This document shows, one piece after another, positions 51,601 through 60,213 of a DNA stretch of 64,000 nt (its first letter is position 1; each line of letters starts with the position of its first letter). Source of the stretch: Saccharopolyspora gloriosae. GTDB lineage: Bacteria > Actinomycetota > Actinomycetes > Mycobacteriales > Pseudonocardiaceae. The translations under genes were made by a program, and so were the position numbers. The stretch lies in NCBI RefSeq assembly GCF_022828475.1, contig NZ_CP059557.1, positions 5,317,470 to 5,381,469 of the forward strand. The letters are read 5' to 3'. The notes under the pieces were generated by a model that was given only the letters and a program-made list of their open reading frames with translations, was not told the origin of the DNA and did no database searches.

Positions 51601-54258
51601 GGGTTCAGGCTGAGCCACCTCGGCCCGGGCAGGCTCGGGATGCGGCGATCGTTGCGGTCCCGGTGACGGCTGGGCACCCTGCGGCGCCTGATTCGCGTCG
51701 TAGTCGGAGCTCTGCGGATCACCGATGCTGCCCTGCTGCTCCGGCACGGCGCGAGGCGTCTCCCGAGCGGGTCGGGCAGCCGGCGCTTCGGGCATTCCAC
51801 CCGAAGTCCGCGGGCCAAGCTGTGCGGGCTGGTGCACCGGGCCGTGTCCTGGCATGGCTGTGGGGCCGCCCGGTCGGCGACCGTCAGGGAAAGGTGGTTG
51901 CGTCGATCGTGCGGGGTGCTGCGGCGGCTGGTTCTGCGGGAATGCAGGCGGTGCGGGCCGGGCCTGCTGCGGAGGCCGATTCGGCGGGACTGCTCCCGGC
52001 TGACGCGGGGCGCCTTGCCCCGGTCCTGGAGCGGCGTTCGGGTTGGCCTGCGGCATGCCCTGTTGCGGCCGTCGCCCAGCGGACGGGGCTCCTTGCGGTG
52101 GTGCCGGATGCCCGCCGTGCTGCGAGAACCCGCTAGGAGGACGGAAATCGCCGTGCTGGTTCGGCTGCACTGGCGGGCCACCGCGATGTGCCGGGGCAGG
52201 CCCACCGGGAGTCCCCGGCTGCGGCTGGGTGGCGAACGGCGTCGGAGCCGAATTCTGCGCGGCTGTCTGCTGCGGCCCGGGGCTCCAGCCGTTGCCCGTG
52301 CTCGCCTGGTGCGTCGACCGGCCGAGATTCTCGGGTACCTGCCCGGCCATACCTGGCTGCAGACCGTGGTTCGGCCCGGCAGGTGGGGCGATGTTCGGAG
52401 TGACCGGGCCGCCATGCATCGGCCCGTGCGGACCGCTCGGGCGCGGCTGGCCGTGGCTCGGATTCGGCGGGCCGCCGGGCATCGCGGCTGGCGGGAACTG
52501 GTGTGGTGCTGCGCCGGTGTTCGGCCTGCTGTGCCCGGGGGCCATGTTCGGCGCGCCTGCCTGCTGCGCACCTTGCTGTGCGGGGAATCCGCCGCGCGGT
52601 CCCCGGCCGTCCGGCTGCCCGCCCGGTTGCTGCGGACCTCGCTGGTCCAGTGCGGCGAACGGAGGATGTGCACCCTGGTTCGGCGGGAAACCACCTCGGC
52701 CCGCCGCACCACCGAGGTCACCACGTGCCGCAACAGGGCCGCCGGGTGCACCGCCTGGCGCACTTGCGCCGCCTGGCATGGGGCCGGCTCCCATTCCAGG
52801 CGTGCCCGGCGGAGCTCCCGACCCTGGCCCGCCCGGATGCGAATTTCCTTGCGCTCCAGGGTGTTGTCCGACACCGGGTGCACCGCCGAGTCCTCCTCCG
52901 GGCGCACCCGCCCCGTACGCCGCGTCGGAACGTTCTGCAGTGACCGCGGCGGATGCGGCGGTCGCGGAAGGCCCGTCAGGTGCTTCGCCAACACCCGAAC
53001 CGGCCTGGTCGCTCGCACTCCTTCCGAAGGGGCTTCCACCCGGATCAGCATCGGATGCGTTCGAGCCGCCGCCAGCGGCTGTGGACGGACCAGAACCGCC
53101 ACTGCTCTGCGTGGGTGCGTCTGCAGTGGACCCAGTTCCAGGTTCCTGGTCGCGGGCTGAACTTTCCTGCCCGTCGCTGGGCGGAACCGAATTCCCGGTC
53201 TCACCGCGCTCGCCGCTCACTTCCGCTGAACGAGCGCTTCCCGATTCACCTTCCGCGGCCGAGGCATCCACTCCGAGCTCCGGTACCGGGCCGACGGTCG
53301 GCTGCCCCGAGTTCGCCGCCGCGCTGAACCCGTCCTTCGCGCCTCCGATACCGCCGTCAACGGCCCCACCAGATGCGCCCATGAGCACGTCTTTGGCCGA
53401 GAGCTCCCCGAGATCGCCGGTGGCAGCTGCGCCCGCGACCGTCCCCAGCGCGCCTTCCGCCGCACCTTTCGCGGCGTGTCCCATGACGCTGCCGGGGCCG
53501 TGTCCCGGCCCGTTGACGAGGTGTCCGGCAAGCCCTTCCGCCGCACCGCCGACTCCTGCGTCAGTGGTCTTGTCCCAGTCCCAGGACTTGCGGTCCCCGG
53601 ATGCCATTTGCAGACCTTGAATGCCGCCGTCCAGCGCGAGCTGCGCACCGGAGTTCTTCGCGGCCATCCACCCGAGGTTCTTCAGCCCGTCCTTGCTGAC
53701 CTTCTGCACGAGCTCCTTGGCTGCTTTTTCCAGGGCTTCCTTCGCGACCTGCTTGACGCCCTGTTGCATCAGCTTCTGCACCAGCTGCCGGAAGATCATC
53801 TGCACGGCGGCGCGGGTGGCGAGCTGCGCGGGGACGATCCCTGCTGTTGTCGCGCCGAAGCTGGCGAAAGCGGCGGCGATCATCGCCGCAACCTGGATCG
53901 CGAGCAGGATCAGCGAAGCGATGATCAGGTATTTCGTGTACTCGACGTCGAGCGCGGTTCGATCGCACGACTCCGCGAGCTGCTCGCATGCCTGCTCGAT
54001 CTGGCGGAACTGGGCCTTGTCCCCGTCGGTGAGCTGTGCCCAGAACTGGGCGAACGCGTCCGCGGACTCACCTTGCCACCCGGCGAGCACGTCCCGGGTT
54101 GCGGCATCACCGGTCGCAGCAGCCCCCGGCATGGCTTGCCCTGCCGCTGTCCATGCGTCCCGCAGTGCGCGGAGCTTGTCCTCGTCGCCTTCCGGCCAAC
54201 TCTCACCGACGACGATGGGCAACAACCACTTGACCTCGTCGGGAATGTCCATGCCCAT
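48670..54258 (-). CDS. Type VII-secreted polymorphic toxin with ADP-ribosyltransferase and papain-fold domains
   Basis: The 1862-residue protein starts with a WXG100-like/CpnT-type domain (about 1-105) and hydrophobic helices (LIIASLILLAIQVAAMIAAA, about 110-130). A glycine- and proline-rich linker of some 600 residues follows. An ADP-ribosyltransferase domain lies at about 965-1170, with ARGINSHGD (R), TALTSCSMTD (STS-like) and NPGEREAVLLPGS (ExE, about 1140). A papain-fold domain resembling toxin glutamine deamidases spans about 1310-1430, with NCTRCVVSYA, PLGHVAMVT and FIDPQTG as the Cys-His-Asp set. A second proline-rich linker leads to a C-terminal domain (about 1725-1862) that I do not recognise. 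Genes for a WXG partner precede it and the immunity gene follows. Confidence 0.88.
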   Translation of the reverse strand: MGMDIPDEVKWLLPIVVGESWPEGDEDKLRALRDAWTAAGQAMPGAAATGDAATRDVLAGWQGESADAFAQFWAQLTDGDKAQFRQIEQACEQLAESCDRTALDVEYTKYLIIASLILLAIQVAAMIAAAFASFGATTAGIVPAQLATRAAVQMIFRQLVQKLMQQGVKQVAKEALEKAAKELVQKVSKDGLKNLGWMAAKNSGAQLALDGGIQGLQMASGDRKSWDWDKTTDAGVGGAAEGLAGHLVNGPGHGPGSVMGHAAKGAAEGALGTVAGAAATGDLGELSAKDVLMGASGGAVDGGIGGAKDGFSAAANSGQPTVGPVPELGVDASAAEGESGSARSAEVSGERGETGNSVPPSDGQESSARDQEPGTGSTADAPTQSSGGSGPSTAAGGGSNASDADPGGSPFGRSASDQAGSGVGEAPDGPSATAASAAVTAERSDAAYGAGAPGGGLGGAPGVGQHPGAQGNSHPGGPGSGAPPGTPGMGAGPMPGGASAPGGAPGGPVAARGDLGGAAGRGGFPPNQGAHPPFAALDQRGPQQPGGQPDGRGPRGGFPAQQGAQQAGAPNMAPGHSRPNTGAAPHQFPPAAMPGGPPNPSHGQPRPSGPHGPMHGGPVTPNIAPPAGPNHGLQPGMAGQVPENLGRSTHQASTGNGWSPGPQQTAAQNSAPTPFATQPQPGTPGGPAPAHRGGPPVQPNQHGDFRPPSGFSQHGGHPAPPQGAPSAGRRPQQGMPQANPNAAPGPGQGAPRQPGAVPPNRPPQQARPAPPAFPQNQPPQHPARSTQPPFPDGRRPGGPTAMPGHGPVHQPAQLGPRTSGGMPEAPAARPARETPRAVPEQQGSIGDPQSSDYDANQAPQGAQPSPGPQRSPHPEPARAEVAQPEPARAESPDTSGTEIPEDQGIADDGRSPDSEWMDADQSTPTDPQPEPESAAKADHQDVPGEAAEPAALSQPGNLDFCFDPEYRAPAQSFAALEARLARVEVFDDERRVETTRLDLMERQLAKKLPELGGISLRGAIAAHSYSTHEVFGPINAASRSGELNTAKRKQLQAIVSGMNELPRVEGPLARGINSHGDLARRDLIAGHYEPGQITVETALTSCSMTDPDAPDAAIPGDIDLRIESKTARRLQELAMNPGEREAVLLPGSQLLVHSKELVSETTKSGQVVEKWIIHAEEIAPGDPRYLDRAEVDRRMEDRCERTRAEESSGTGSAQDQKEDAERPSEPSKIENALSADAPHAGAPALPDPDSGDPYGAPQLPSDANGLPDWKQLASSTPPVTELPSLHAGTAHPDHQAAYVADRHPELGEVNPNAGQPDAYDRGFLTNCTRCVVSYAQRLGGIDAQAEPVLPSELATKGRLDYIDRRLGGDWESHRSYDSIIERMSKEPVGSHAVIGVQYMNGPVPLGHVAMVTNTPDGVAFIDPQTGRLMTLPHPPRSLTLLPFGSLPQAGEGVGTSRAEPDGQRPDSDNRLETEADLRSDSREPEARPELAEVDDGDSRARRPDGPWFGQHTNPFRPSFPGEDEEEERPLPPAQPGFMPSAGTRPPGISPAGQHDNPAPNAGPEPMPVGQVPPAAPAARGSIEAPEISELPSLPATDGAGALNRSFNGTLDPSSPTNSAGPATTADLPRNPAGSTPSSSSPAAGQGAPASMPPLRDAPAGSAVPGETGAQPGSAGGSATSGGSAGSSGSEASGGLPGVGPGAGGARSRSDSDRRPWLAGATSGIIYEREQAIPADLAVKYLGNHEPTELLTGDGRQSLFRSTSLPDLGPVSFDEFSGVEQRMKLRCEVPSAANPGGLSEQGDLSGGEFIGSAEIVIEDLGGTERVLGTYDSNTQSWTPTPAGRSWLNTPGGNMSGHEQRRKP

Positions 54259-54261
54259 GCG

Positions 54262-54588
54262 TCAGATCCTTATGCCGCCGATGTCATCGGCGTTGCCTTG
54301 ATCGGTGGCCTGCGCGTCGTTGGCGGCCTCCTGCACCTGCTGCCGGAGTGACCGCAGCGTCTCGGTCAACGCCTTCATCGACTCGTTCATCAGGTCCGCT
54401 GTGGGCATGTAGTCCTTCGCGAAACCCTGGCCTGCTTCGTCCTCACCCCAGCAGGCACCCTGGGCTTGCAACTGCCGTTCCAGTTCCTGGTGGGCATCGT
54501 CGAGCTGGTCAGCCGCCACGTCGAACTTCGCAGCACCGGATCGGACCTGGTCCGGGTCCATCCGGGCACCGCCGCCGGGCGCACTCAT
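54262..54588 (-). CDS. WXG100-like type VII secretion partner protein
   Basis: The 108-residue all-helical protein has the WXG-type turn CWGEDEAGQGFAKDYMP near its middle, between two long amphipathic helices. These correspond to AAKFDVAADQLDDAHQELERQ (about 20-40) and LMNESMKALTETLRSLRQQ. Such proteins form dimers with, or next to, large T7SS effectors and guide them to the secretion channel. It lies 3 bp before the toxin gene and its ATG at 54588 overlaps the upstream gene's stop. No EccC/EccD core gene is in the window. Confidence 0.85.
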   Translation of the reverse strand: MSAPGGGARMDPDQVRSGAAKFDVAADQLDDAHQELERQLQAQGACWGEDEAGQGFAKDYMPTADLMNESMKALTETLRSLRQQVQEAANDAQATDQGNADDIGGIRI

Positions 54589-55154
54589 CAACGGCCTCCG
54601 GGCAGGAGCCAGCTCCGCTGGCCGTCGTCATCGTCATCATCAACGACAGGCCGCCGGGGCTTTGCTCGTTGCTGCGCGGGCGGGGTGGCAGGGCTCCGCT
54701 CGCCGGGTGACGTTCCTTGCTCAGGCGCAGCAGGTTCGGGGGGTTCCGGCAGAGTCGGGACGAGTCCCTTCAGCGAAGGGGCGCCTTCAACCAGATCAGC
54801 CAGGTCCGGCATTCCTTCGGTGATCGGTGACATCAGCTCGGTGAGACGCTGCTGCACTTGCGCGGAAGCGCGGCGAACCGTGTCCGCCGCAGTGCGGGCG
54901 AGCCGTTTCGGGTCGCTGCGCTGGAAGGAAGCCGCCGCGAATTCCAAGTCCACCAAGGACCCAGCGGAATCGACGGTGGCGGTAACCAAACCGTCTGCTG
55001 AAGTGACCGTCGCGGTCGCCGACGCGGCGGCCTCCTGGGCTTCTTGGAGCTGCCGGGTCTGCTGGTTGAACTTGTCCAGCAGGCCGTCCACTTGCTCTCG
55101 CATCGCTGCATTGCGTGCTCGCAGCGCGTCCCGGTCTTCGCCCGGCTCGGTCAC
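54588..55154 (-). CDS. YbaB/EbfC-family protein in the toxin operon
   Basis: The 188-residue product has an N-terminal coiled coil (about 5-45: LRARNAAMREQVDGLLDKFN) and a YbaB-like core, VTSADGLVTATVDSAGSLVDLEF, at about residues 50-72. A helix with RLARTAADTVRRASAQVQ follows. The rest is a proline-rich tail with a run of aspartates. YbaB proteins bind nucleoid DNA, and variants with such tails commonly start T7SS effector operons in actinomycetes with an unknown role. GTG at 55154 follows GGGGAAGAA. The frame extends upstream without support. It is the first gene of the toxin operon. Confidence 0.82.
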   Translation of the reverse strand: MTEPGEDRDALRARNAAMREQVDGLLDKFNQQTRQLQEAQEAAASATATVTSADGLVTATVDSAGSLVDLEFAAASFQRSDPKRLARTAADTVRRASAQVQQRLTELMSPITEGMPDLADLVEGAPSLKGLVPTLPEPPEPAAPEQGTSPGERSPATPPAQQRAKPRRPVVDDDDDDGQRSWLLPGGR

Positions 55155-55280
55155 TTCTTCCCCCGCCGAAGGTCTCTCGGCCCCCGGCCTCCGCCGAGCG
55201 CGGAGCGACCTTACCCCGGCACCACTGTCACGAAGGCCGGTTCGCACGAACTCCTGACCACATCCACAAAGGACACCACG

Positions 55281-55550
55281 TCACGCCGCTCGTGTGCGGG
55301 AGGTCGTGCGGAGTTCTCGGCGTCCGGATTCGTTGAGGCCGCCCCAGATTCCGGCCGGTTCGGCTCGTTCGAGGGCGTAGCGCAGGCATTCCTCGCGGAC
55401 CTCGCAGGCGGCGCAGATGAGTTTCGCCAGACGGGCCGACTGTCCTTTTTCGGGGAAGAAGGCGTCGGGGTCCGTCTGGGCGCACAGCGCCGATCGACGC
55501 CAGTCGGGTTCGTCCACCGGGCTCAAGGCGGTTTCGTTGATGAGCCGCAT
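55281..55550 (-). CDS. WhiB-family regulator (WhiB2/WhmD type)
   Basis: The 89-residue protein has the four iron-sulfur cysteines at 23, 46, 49 and 55 (ALCAQ; CAACEVREEC), the G[I/V]WGG turn (GIWGG) and a basic C-terminal end. ALCAQTDPDAFFPEKG is closest to WhiB2/WhmD, a controller of cell division and septation that acts with the principal sigma factor. I chose the ATG at 55550 because GGAGG lies 8 nt upstream. An ATG 7 codons earlier is possible. It is a single gene on the minus strand after the toxin operon's start region. Confidence 0.9.
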   Translation of the reverse strand: MRLINETALSPVDEPDWRRSALCAQTDPDAFFPEKGQSARLAKLICAACEVREECLRYALERAEPAGIWGGLNESGRRELRTTSRTRAA

Positions 55551-56681
55551 GTGCCGGCCCTCCACTCTCATTTGATCTTCACATTCGGGTGTCCTCGCGC
55601 TCGGCGAGGGTGCGGGACGTGCGTCTCGGCCAATCGGCGAGTCGGTCGCCGAAAGCGCGCCGCCGGGAAGTCGTATATCGCGGCACTCCGTCGACATCGC
55701 CGAACGGACTCGCGGGCGTCGGCGTCCACGCGGTGCAGCACTTTCCGCTCGGCGCATCTCGAGGGAAATGCCATCGGCGTTTCACGCGGCAACGATCGCC
55801 AGATCGGTCGGGAGAATCGGTGGCGGTTCGGGACAGTCGCCGGTCAGCGGCCATCAGGGTGGCCGGAGCTCGCCGGGCCACCAGGTTCACGGCCCCGTGA
55901 CGATCAGCGGATGCCGCGTCTACCTGTCAGAAAGCTCTTAGCCCGTCGTCGGCGTCGCGTCTCGCACCTCGACGGGATGAGCCCTTTTCTTCCTCCGATG
56001 TTTGACATGCGCCGGGCGGGGGAACATTGATGCGATGGATCAACATCTCTCCTGTTCGGCAGGTCTTCTCTCGTCCCAGGCGATCCCCCGCTGCCGGGAA
56101 CGAGCAAAGAAAGAGCTCACGTGACGTTGCCACCACTCATCACGGAGCAGAATGAAATATCAGGCGCCCGGATCCAGACCAGGCAGCCGACGGACGGGCC
56201 AATGCCACACCGACCGATGCCACTACTTTAACCACCATAACGATCATTGTCCACCGGTTCATCCGAGCCACTCGTAATACCATCGAACCGATCCCGCCTC
56301 CTCCACAGCGGACACCTGATGAACGGGCGGAATTCCGGCGCTTTCCTTCATCCGAATCCATTCGGGAAGATCTCGCCGACCGAATCCCGGAGCCGGCAAC
56401 ACGCGTCCCTTCCAGCACACCACGCGCACGGTTCAGCCCCGCCACGGCAGCAACCGCTTGCGCAGCGTTTTCGTTGGCACACCAGGCAAATCGCCGGTAC
56501 CGTGGCCGGATCCGACCGGGTTGCGCCCACGGCCTGGGCCGGCGAGGAGGCAGGTTTCCCGCGACGCCCGCCGCCGAATCGACGCGTGTTGTCCACCAGC
56601 CGCGATGCCGCCTGTGGCCGCCCCTCCGCCATTGATCCGCACACCGTGCTCTTCAATCGCAGAAACGGAGATGTGGTGCTC
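55551..56681. other. Long intergenic region between divergent genes
   Basis: About 1.1 kb separates the WhiB2 start from the likely start of the PAS-GGDEF-EAL gene. Several open frames cross it on both strands, but they are rich in arginine, cysteine and proline, lack ribosome sites and resemble no family. Part of it (56140-56300) is less GC-rich. It must carry the whiB promoter and the promoter of the signalling gene. I see no RNA gene or repeat in it. Confidence 0.5.
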
Positions 56682-58754
56682 ATGCGCGGTACGCCGAACA
56701 CTCCGGACGCGCCGTTCCCGCGCTCCGGGGCGCAAGTGGAGACCGAGCGGCTGCTCGGCGCCCTGGCGGCCGACATGCGCGAGTACGCGATCTTCGCGCT
56801 GGACGCCGACGGCCGGGTCACCAGCTGGAACGCGGGCGCACAGCTGATCAAGCAGTACACCAGCCAGGAGATCATCGGGAAGCACTTCTCCGTCTTCTAC
56901 CCCGCCGGACTCATCGCGTCCGACTACCCGGCGTGGGAGTTGCGGCAGGCCGCCGCGCAAGGCTTCTTCATCGACCGCGGCTGGCGGCTGCGCAAGGACG
57001 GCTCGGCCTTCTGGGCGCATGTCGTGATCACCGCTCAGCGCGCCGACGACGGCAGGCTGGACGGTTTCATCAAGATCACTCGCGATGAGTCCGAGGCTTA
57101 CGCCCAGCGGGAACGTTCGGATCGCCGCTTCACCGACCTGTTCCAACTCGCCCCGGCGGGCATCGCGTTGCTGGACCGGCACGACCGGGTTCTCGACGCC
57201 AACGGCGCGCTGTGCGACCTGCTCGGTTACTGGCCGCACGGCCGAACCGCACCGCAGTTGATGCACGCCGACGACCCGCGCACCGGCTTGGTTCCGCAGG
57301 CGGTCGCGGGCGACCCCGGCAGTGAACCCATCTCGCACCGCAGGCTCGCCCGCTCCACCGGCGAGCCGGTCTACTGCGAGGTGCGCTGCTCGGCCTCGGT
57401 CGACTACGACGGGAACCGCTTCTGGCTGGCCGTGTTCCAGGACCTCACCGAACAGCAGCGCCGCACCGAGACCTTGCACTTCCAAGCCACCCACGACCAC
57501 CCGACGGGCCTGCTGAACCGGCGAGGCGTGAACGAGCTGCTGGTACCGCTGCTGTCGTCTGCCGGTCGCGACGTCGGCGTGCTGTTCTGCGATCTGGACA
57601 ACTTCAAGCGGTTCAACGATTCGCTCGGGCACGACGCGGGCGACGAACTGATCAACCTCCTCGCCGAGCGCCTCCGCAACGAGTTGCCGAGCAGCTGCAC
57701 CCCGGCACGCCTCTACGGCGACGAGTTCCTGGTCATCTGCTCGGATCTGACGGCGTGCGACGGGCTCGACACCCTCATCGAGCTCGTCTCCGATCTGTTG
57801 TGCACGGCGATTCCGCTGCGGGACAGGCTCATCAACATCACCGCGTCGATCGGCGCGGCGACCGCTCCGGAGGAGGGCACCACGGCCGACGAACTGATCC
57901 GCACGGCCGACGCGGCCATGTTCGCCGCCAAGGAGCCGGGTCGAGACCGTGCCGCACCGCCCGCTCCCGCCGGCGGGCTCGCACTGGAGGAGGACCTCCG
58001 CGACGCGCTGCTGCACGACGGCCTCCAGATGCACTACCAGCCGATCCTGGATCGCGACGGGAAGATCCTCCTAGCCGAGGCCCTGGTGCGGTGGCCGCAC
58101 CCGAGGCACGGGCTGCTCTCCCCGGACGTGATCCTGCCGGTCGCAGGGCAGGCCAAGCTGCTCGCCGAACTGGACCGGTGGGTGCTGCGGACCGCCCTGC
58201 GCGAGGCGAGCGAATGGAGCTCCCCGCACGGCGAGGCCCCCGGCGTCACGGTGAACCTCGCCGGTCTGCGCCCGGAATCGGCGCACTTCCACTCCGAAAT
58301 CAGTTCGGCCATCGACGACAGCGGCATCGATCCGGGCCGGGTCGTGCTGGAAGTCGTCGAGACGGTGCTGGTCGACCTGCCCGAACAGCCCCGGAAGATG
58401 ATGCGCCGCCTCAACGAGCGGGGAGTGCGCTTCGCGATGGACGACTTCGGCACCGGCTATTCCTCGTTGGCACGTCTCAAAGACCTGCCGACGCAACTGG
58501 TGAAGCTGGATCGCAGGTTCGTGGTCGGCATGGAGTCGGACCCCACCGACCTCGGCATCGTCCGGGCCGTGATCGAACTGGCCAGGGGCATGGGGCGGAC
58601 GTGCATCGCCGAAGGTGTGGAGAACCGGGCGCAATGCGACCTGCTCAACGAGCTCGGAGTCGACGCGCAGCAGGGATTCCTGTACTCCCGGCCCGTCCCG
58701 GACGCGGCACTCCGCGCCCTGCTGGCCGCGCCGCGGTTGATGCCCGTCGAGTGA
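56682..58754 (+). CDS. PAS-PAS-GGDEF-EAL cyclic-di-GMP signalling protein
   Basis: The 690-residue protein has two PAS domains (about 22-145, with FALDADGRVTSWNAGA, and about 148-265, with GIALLDRHDRVLDANGALCDLLG). A GGDEF domain (about 280-435) and an EAL domain (about 445-690) follow. The GGDEF motif reads YGDEF, so the synthase site may be weak or dead. The EAL motifs EALVRW, NLAGL, DDFGTGYSSL, KLDRRFV and EGVEN look intact, which suggests a phosphodiesterase controlled by PAS and perhaps by GTP. No membrane helices are seen. The start is uncertain: ATG 56682 is used, and GTG 56673 with GGAG upstream is equally possible. The open frame extends to 56247. Confidence 0.88.
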   Translation: MRGTPNTPDAPFPRSGAQVETERLLGALAADMREYAIFALDADGRVTSWNAGAQLIKQYTSQEIIGKHFSVFYPAGLIASDYPAWELRQAAAQGFFIDRGWRLRKDGSAFWAHVVITAQRADDGRLDGFIKITRDESEAYAQRERSDRRFTDLFQLAPAGIALLDRHDRVLDANGALCDLLGYWPHGRTAPQLMHADDPRTGLVPQAVAGDPGSEPISHRRLARSTGEPVYCEVRCSASVDYDGNRFWLAVFQDLTEQQRRTETLHFQATHDHPTGLLNRRGVNELLVPLLSSAGRDVGVLFCDLDNFKRFNDSLGHDAGDELINLLAERLRNELPSSCTPARLYGDEFLVICSDLTACDGLDTLIELVSDLLCTAIPLRDRLINITASIGAATAPEEGTTADELIRTADAAMFAAKEPGRDRAAPPAPAGGLALEEDLRDALLHDGLQMHYQPILDRDGKILLAEALVRWPHPRHGLLSPDVILPVAGQAKLLAELDRWVLRTALREASEWSSPHGEAPGVTVNLAGLRPESAHFHSEISSAIDDSGIDPGRVVLEVVETVLVDLPEQPRKMMRRLNERGVRFAMDDFGTGYSSLARLKDLPTQLVKLDRRFVVGMESDPTDLGIVRAVIELARGMGRTCIAEGVENRAQCDLLNELGVDAQQGFLYSRPVPDAALRALLAAPRLMPVE

Positions 58755-58763
58755 GCCGCCGCT

Positions 58764-58958
58764 TCAGCGGTCTAAGCTGCCGGTCTTCAACGCGGTGACG
58801 AAGGAACGCCAAGCACGAGCGGGCACCTCGACGTGACCCGCCGCCCGATCCTTCGAGTCCCGCACCGCCGCACCGAACTCGACCCGCCCCACCTCGACGC
58901 ACGCCGTCTGCTGGTGTGAACGGCTGGACTTCCTCCACCGACTGGGCTGAGTGTTCAT
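58764..58958 (-). CDS. DUF397 domain protein
   Basis: The 64-residue protein is a DUF397 member: WRKSSRSHQQTACVEV, then VRDSKDRAAGHVEVPARAWRSFV. The family is almost confined to actinomycetes and typically follows an XRE/DUF5753 regulator gene, as here, where its ATG overlaps the regulator's stop (ATGA). BldB-like and other pairs act in development, and some behave as toxin-antitoxin-like pairs. The specific role is unknown. Confidence 0.92.
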   Translation of the reverse strand: MNTQPSRWRKSSRSHQQTACVEVGRVEFGAAVRDSKDRAAGHVEVPARAWRSFVTALKTGSLDR

Positions 58959-59806
58959 TCCCGACTCTCCGTCTCCTCGGCGACACGAGCGATGAACTCC
59001 GCCGACTCGTCCGGGTTCATCGCCAGCGAACGCAGCGTAGCCGTCGCCGAGCGGTAGGCGTCAGTGTCGGATCCCTCGTGCAGGAACACGGCGGAGCTGT
59101 AGTGCTCCAGGTGGACGATCGGGGCGCCTTTCGGGAACTCGAACAGGATGTACCCGCCCATGTGCGCGGCGTGCCACACGTCCAGGGCCGTCGGGATGAC
59201 CTGAATCGTCACGTTCGATCGTTCCGACAGCTTGAGCACGTGACGCAGTTGATCAGCGAGCACCAGCCTGCCCCCGATAGGAGTGCGCAGCGCCTGCTCC
59301 AAAACCAGCGCTGTGAACTGAGGGCCGTGCCTGCTCTCCAGGACATCGCGTCGCCCCACCCGCAGAGTCAGCAGGGTCTCCAGCTCCGCCCCGGACACGT
59401 CCGCCATGACCGCGCGTGCGTAGTCGGAAGTCTGGAGCAGTCCCGGGAAAACGGAGTTCGAAACCTCGACGATCTCACTGGCGCTGCGTTCGAATTCGAT
59501 CAACGTGGTCAGCTCGTGGTGCGCACCGGGCACTCCTGGAGCGAGCCAGTTCGTACGCTCGGTTCCTCGCGCCAGCTGGACCACTCGATCACGCTCCGCC
59601 TCTGGCACCCCCAAGGCGGTGAGCACACTCGCCACGTGTTCGGGGGTCGGAACGGTGTAGCCGCTTTCGCAGCGTGACAGCTTGGAATGGTCCGTGCCGA
59701 GCCTGCGAGCGAGTTCACGAACACCCACTCCCTGTTCCGTTCGAGCTTTGCGCAGTTCCGCACCGATCACCCGAGCACGCGGACTTCCATTTGTGTTGTA
59801 AGCCAT
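58955..59806 (-). CDS. XRE-family regulator with DUF5753 domain
   Basis: The 283-residue protein begins with an XRE helix-turn-helix (about 12-70; VRELARRLGTDHSKLSRCESG). A DUF5753 domain follows (about 90-275), with FPGLLQTSDYARAVM and the block HVLKLSERSNVTIQVIPTAL as landmarks. It forms an operon with the DUF397 gene. The ATG at 59806 is the natural fold start. In the 140-bp divergent region, TTGGTG occurs at 59877 and 59887, and its complement at 59808, so these may be operator half-sites. The two small genes beyond are transcribed away from it. Confidence 0.9.
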   Translation of the reverse strand: MAYNTNGSPRARVIGAELRKARTEQGVGVRELARRLGTDHSKLSRCESGYTVPTPEHVASVLTALGVPEAERDRVVQLARGTERTNWLAPGVPGAHHELTTLIEFERSASEIVEVSNSVFPGLLQTSDYARAVMADVSGAELETLLTLRVGRRDVLESRHGPQFTALVLEQALRTPIGGRLVLADQLRHVLKLSERSNVTIQVIPTALDVWHAAHMGGYILFEFPKGAPIVHLEHYSSAVFLHEGSDTDAYRSATATLRSLAMNPDESAEFIARVAEETESRE

Positions 59807-59946
59807 GCACCAAATCTTAGGAATCACACCACCTGAAAACGATCGATCGATTGGGTAGTTGTGCGCTGCGGTTTTCTTGGTGCATCTTGGTGTACACGAC
59901 GCCTCGTCGAGACATTCCAACCAAGAACAGAGAGGATATTTCCACT

Positions 59947-60213
59947 GTGAAATGGGGACTGGCGAAGTCACCGGTCATCGCGACCGAACGACCACCACCG
60001 CCGGAACGCCTGTGGGTGCTGCGCTGGCACAACCGGGTCTCACTGCGGCAAGCGCACGCCGTGGTCCGGGTGGACTGGCTCGATCGGGTGGCGCGTACCG
60101 CGTGCGGACTCGCGCTCTCACCCGAGGAGATCGCGGACATTCCCGCTCTCGGCTGCGCGCCTTGCGAAATGTGCGTCGCGGCGACCCCGAGGCCGATTTC
60201 GGCAGTGCCATGA
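59947..60213 (+). CDS. Small actinomycete protein with C-terminal cysteines, first of a pair
   Basis: The 88-residue frame starts with GTG at 59947 after GAGAGGA. The N-terminal half is basic and proline-rich. The middle, WLDRVARTACGLALSPEEIADI, at about residues 47-68, is helical. The end has CAPCEMC, a possible metal-binding knot. I do not recognise the family. It is divergent from the XRE/DUF397 pair, a place where small accessory proteins often lie. Its stop overlaps the ATG of the next gene (ATGA), which supports translation. Confidence 0.65.
   Translation: MKWGLAKSPVIATERPPPPERLWVLRWHNRVSLRQAHAVVRVDWLDRVARTACGLALSPEEIADIPALGCAPCEMCVAATPRPISAVP

Noticed and set aside
38246-55280. The restriction/toxin block as an integrated mobile island
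   Set aside because: No integrase, transposase, tRNA edge or flanking direct repeats were seen, so a mobile-island claim cannot be supported from sequence alone.
55572-56246. Open frames of about 100 codons in the whiB upstream region
   Set aside because: Overlapping frames occur on both strands, are rich in arginine, and have no ribosome sites or recognisable motifs.
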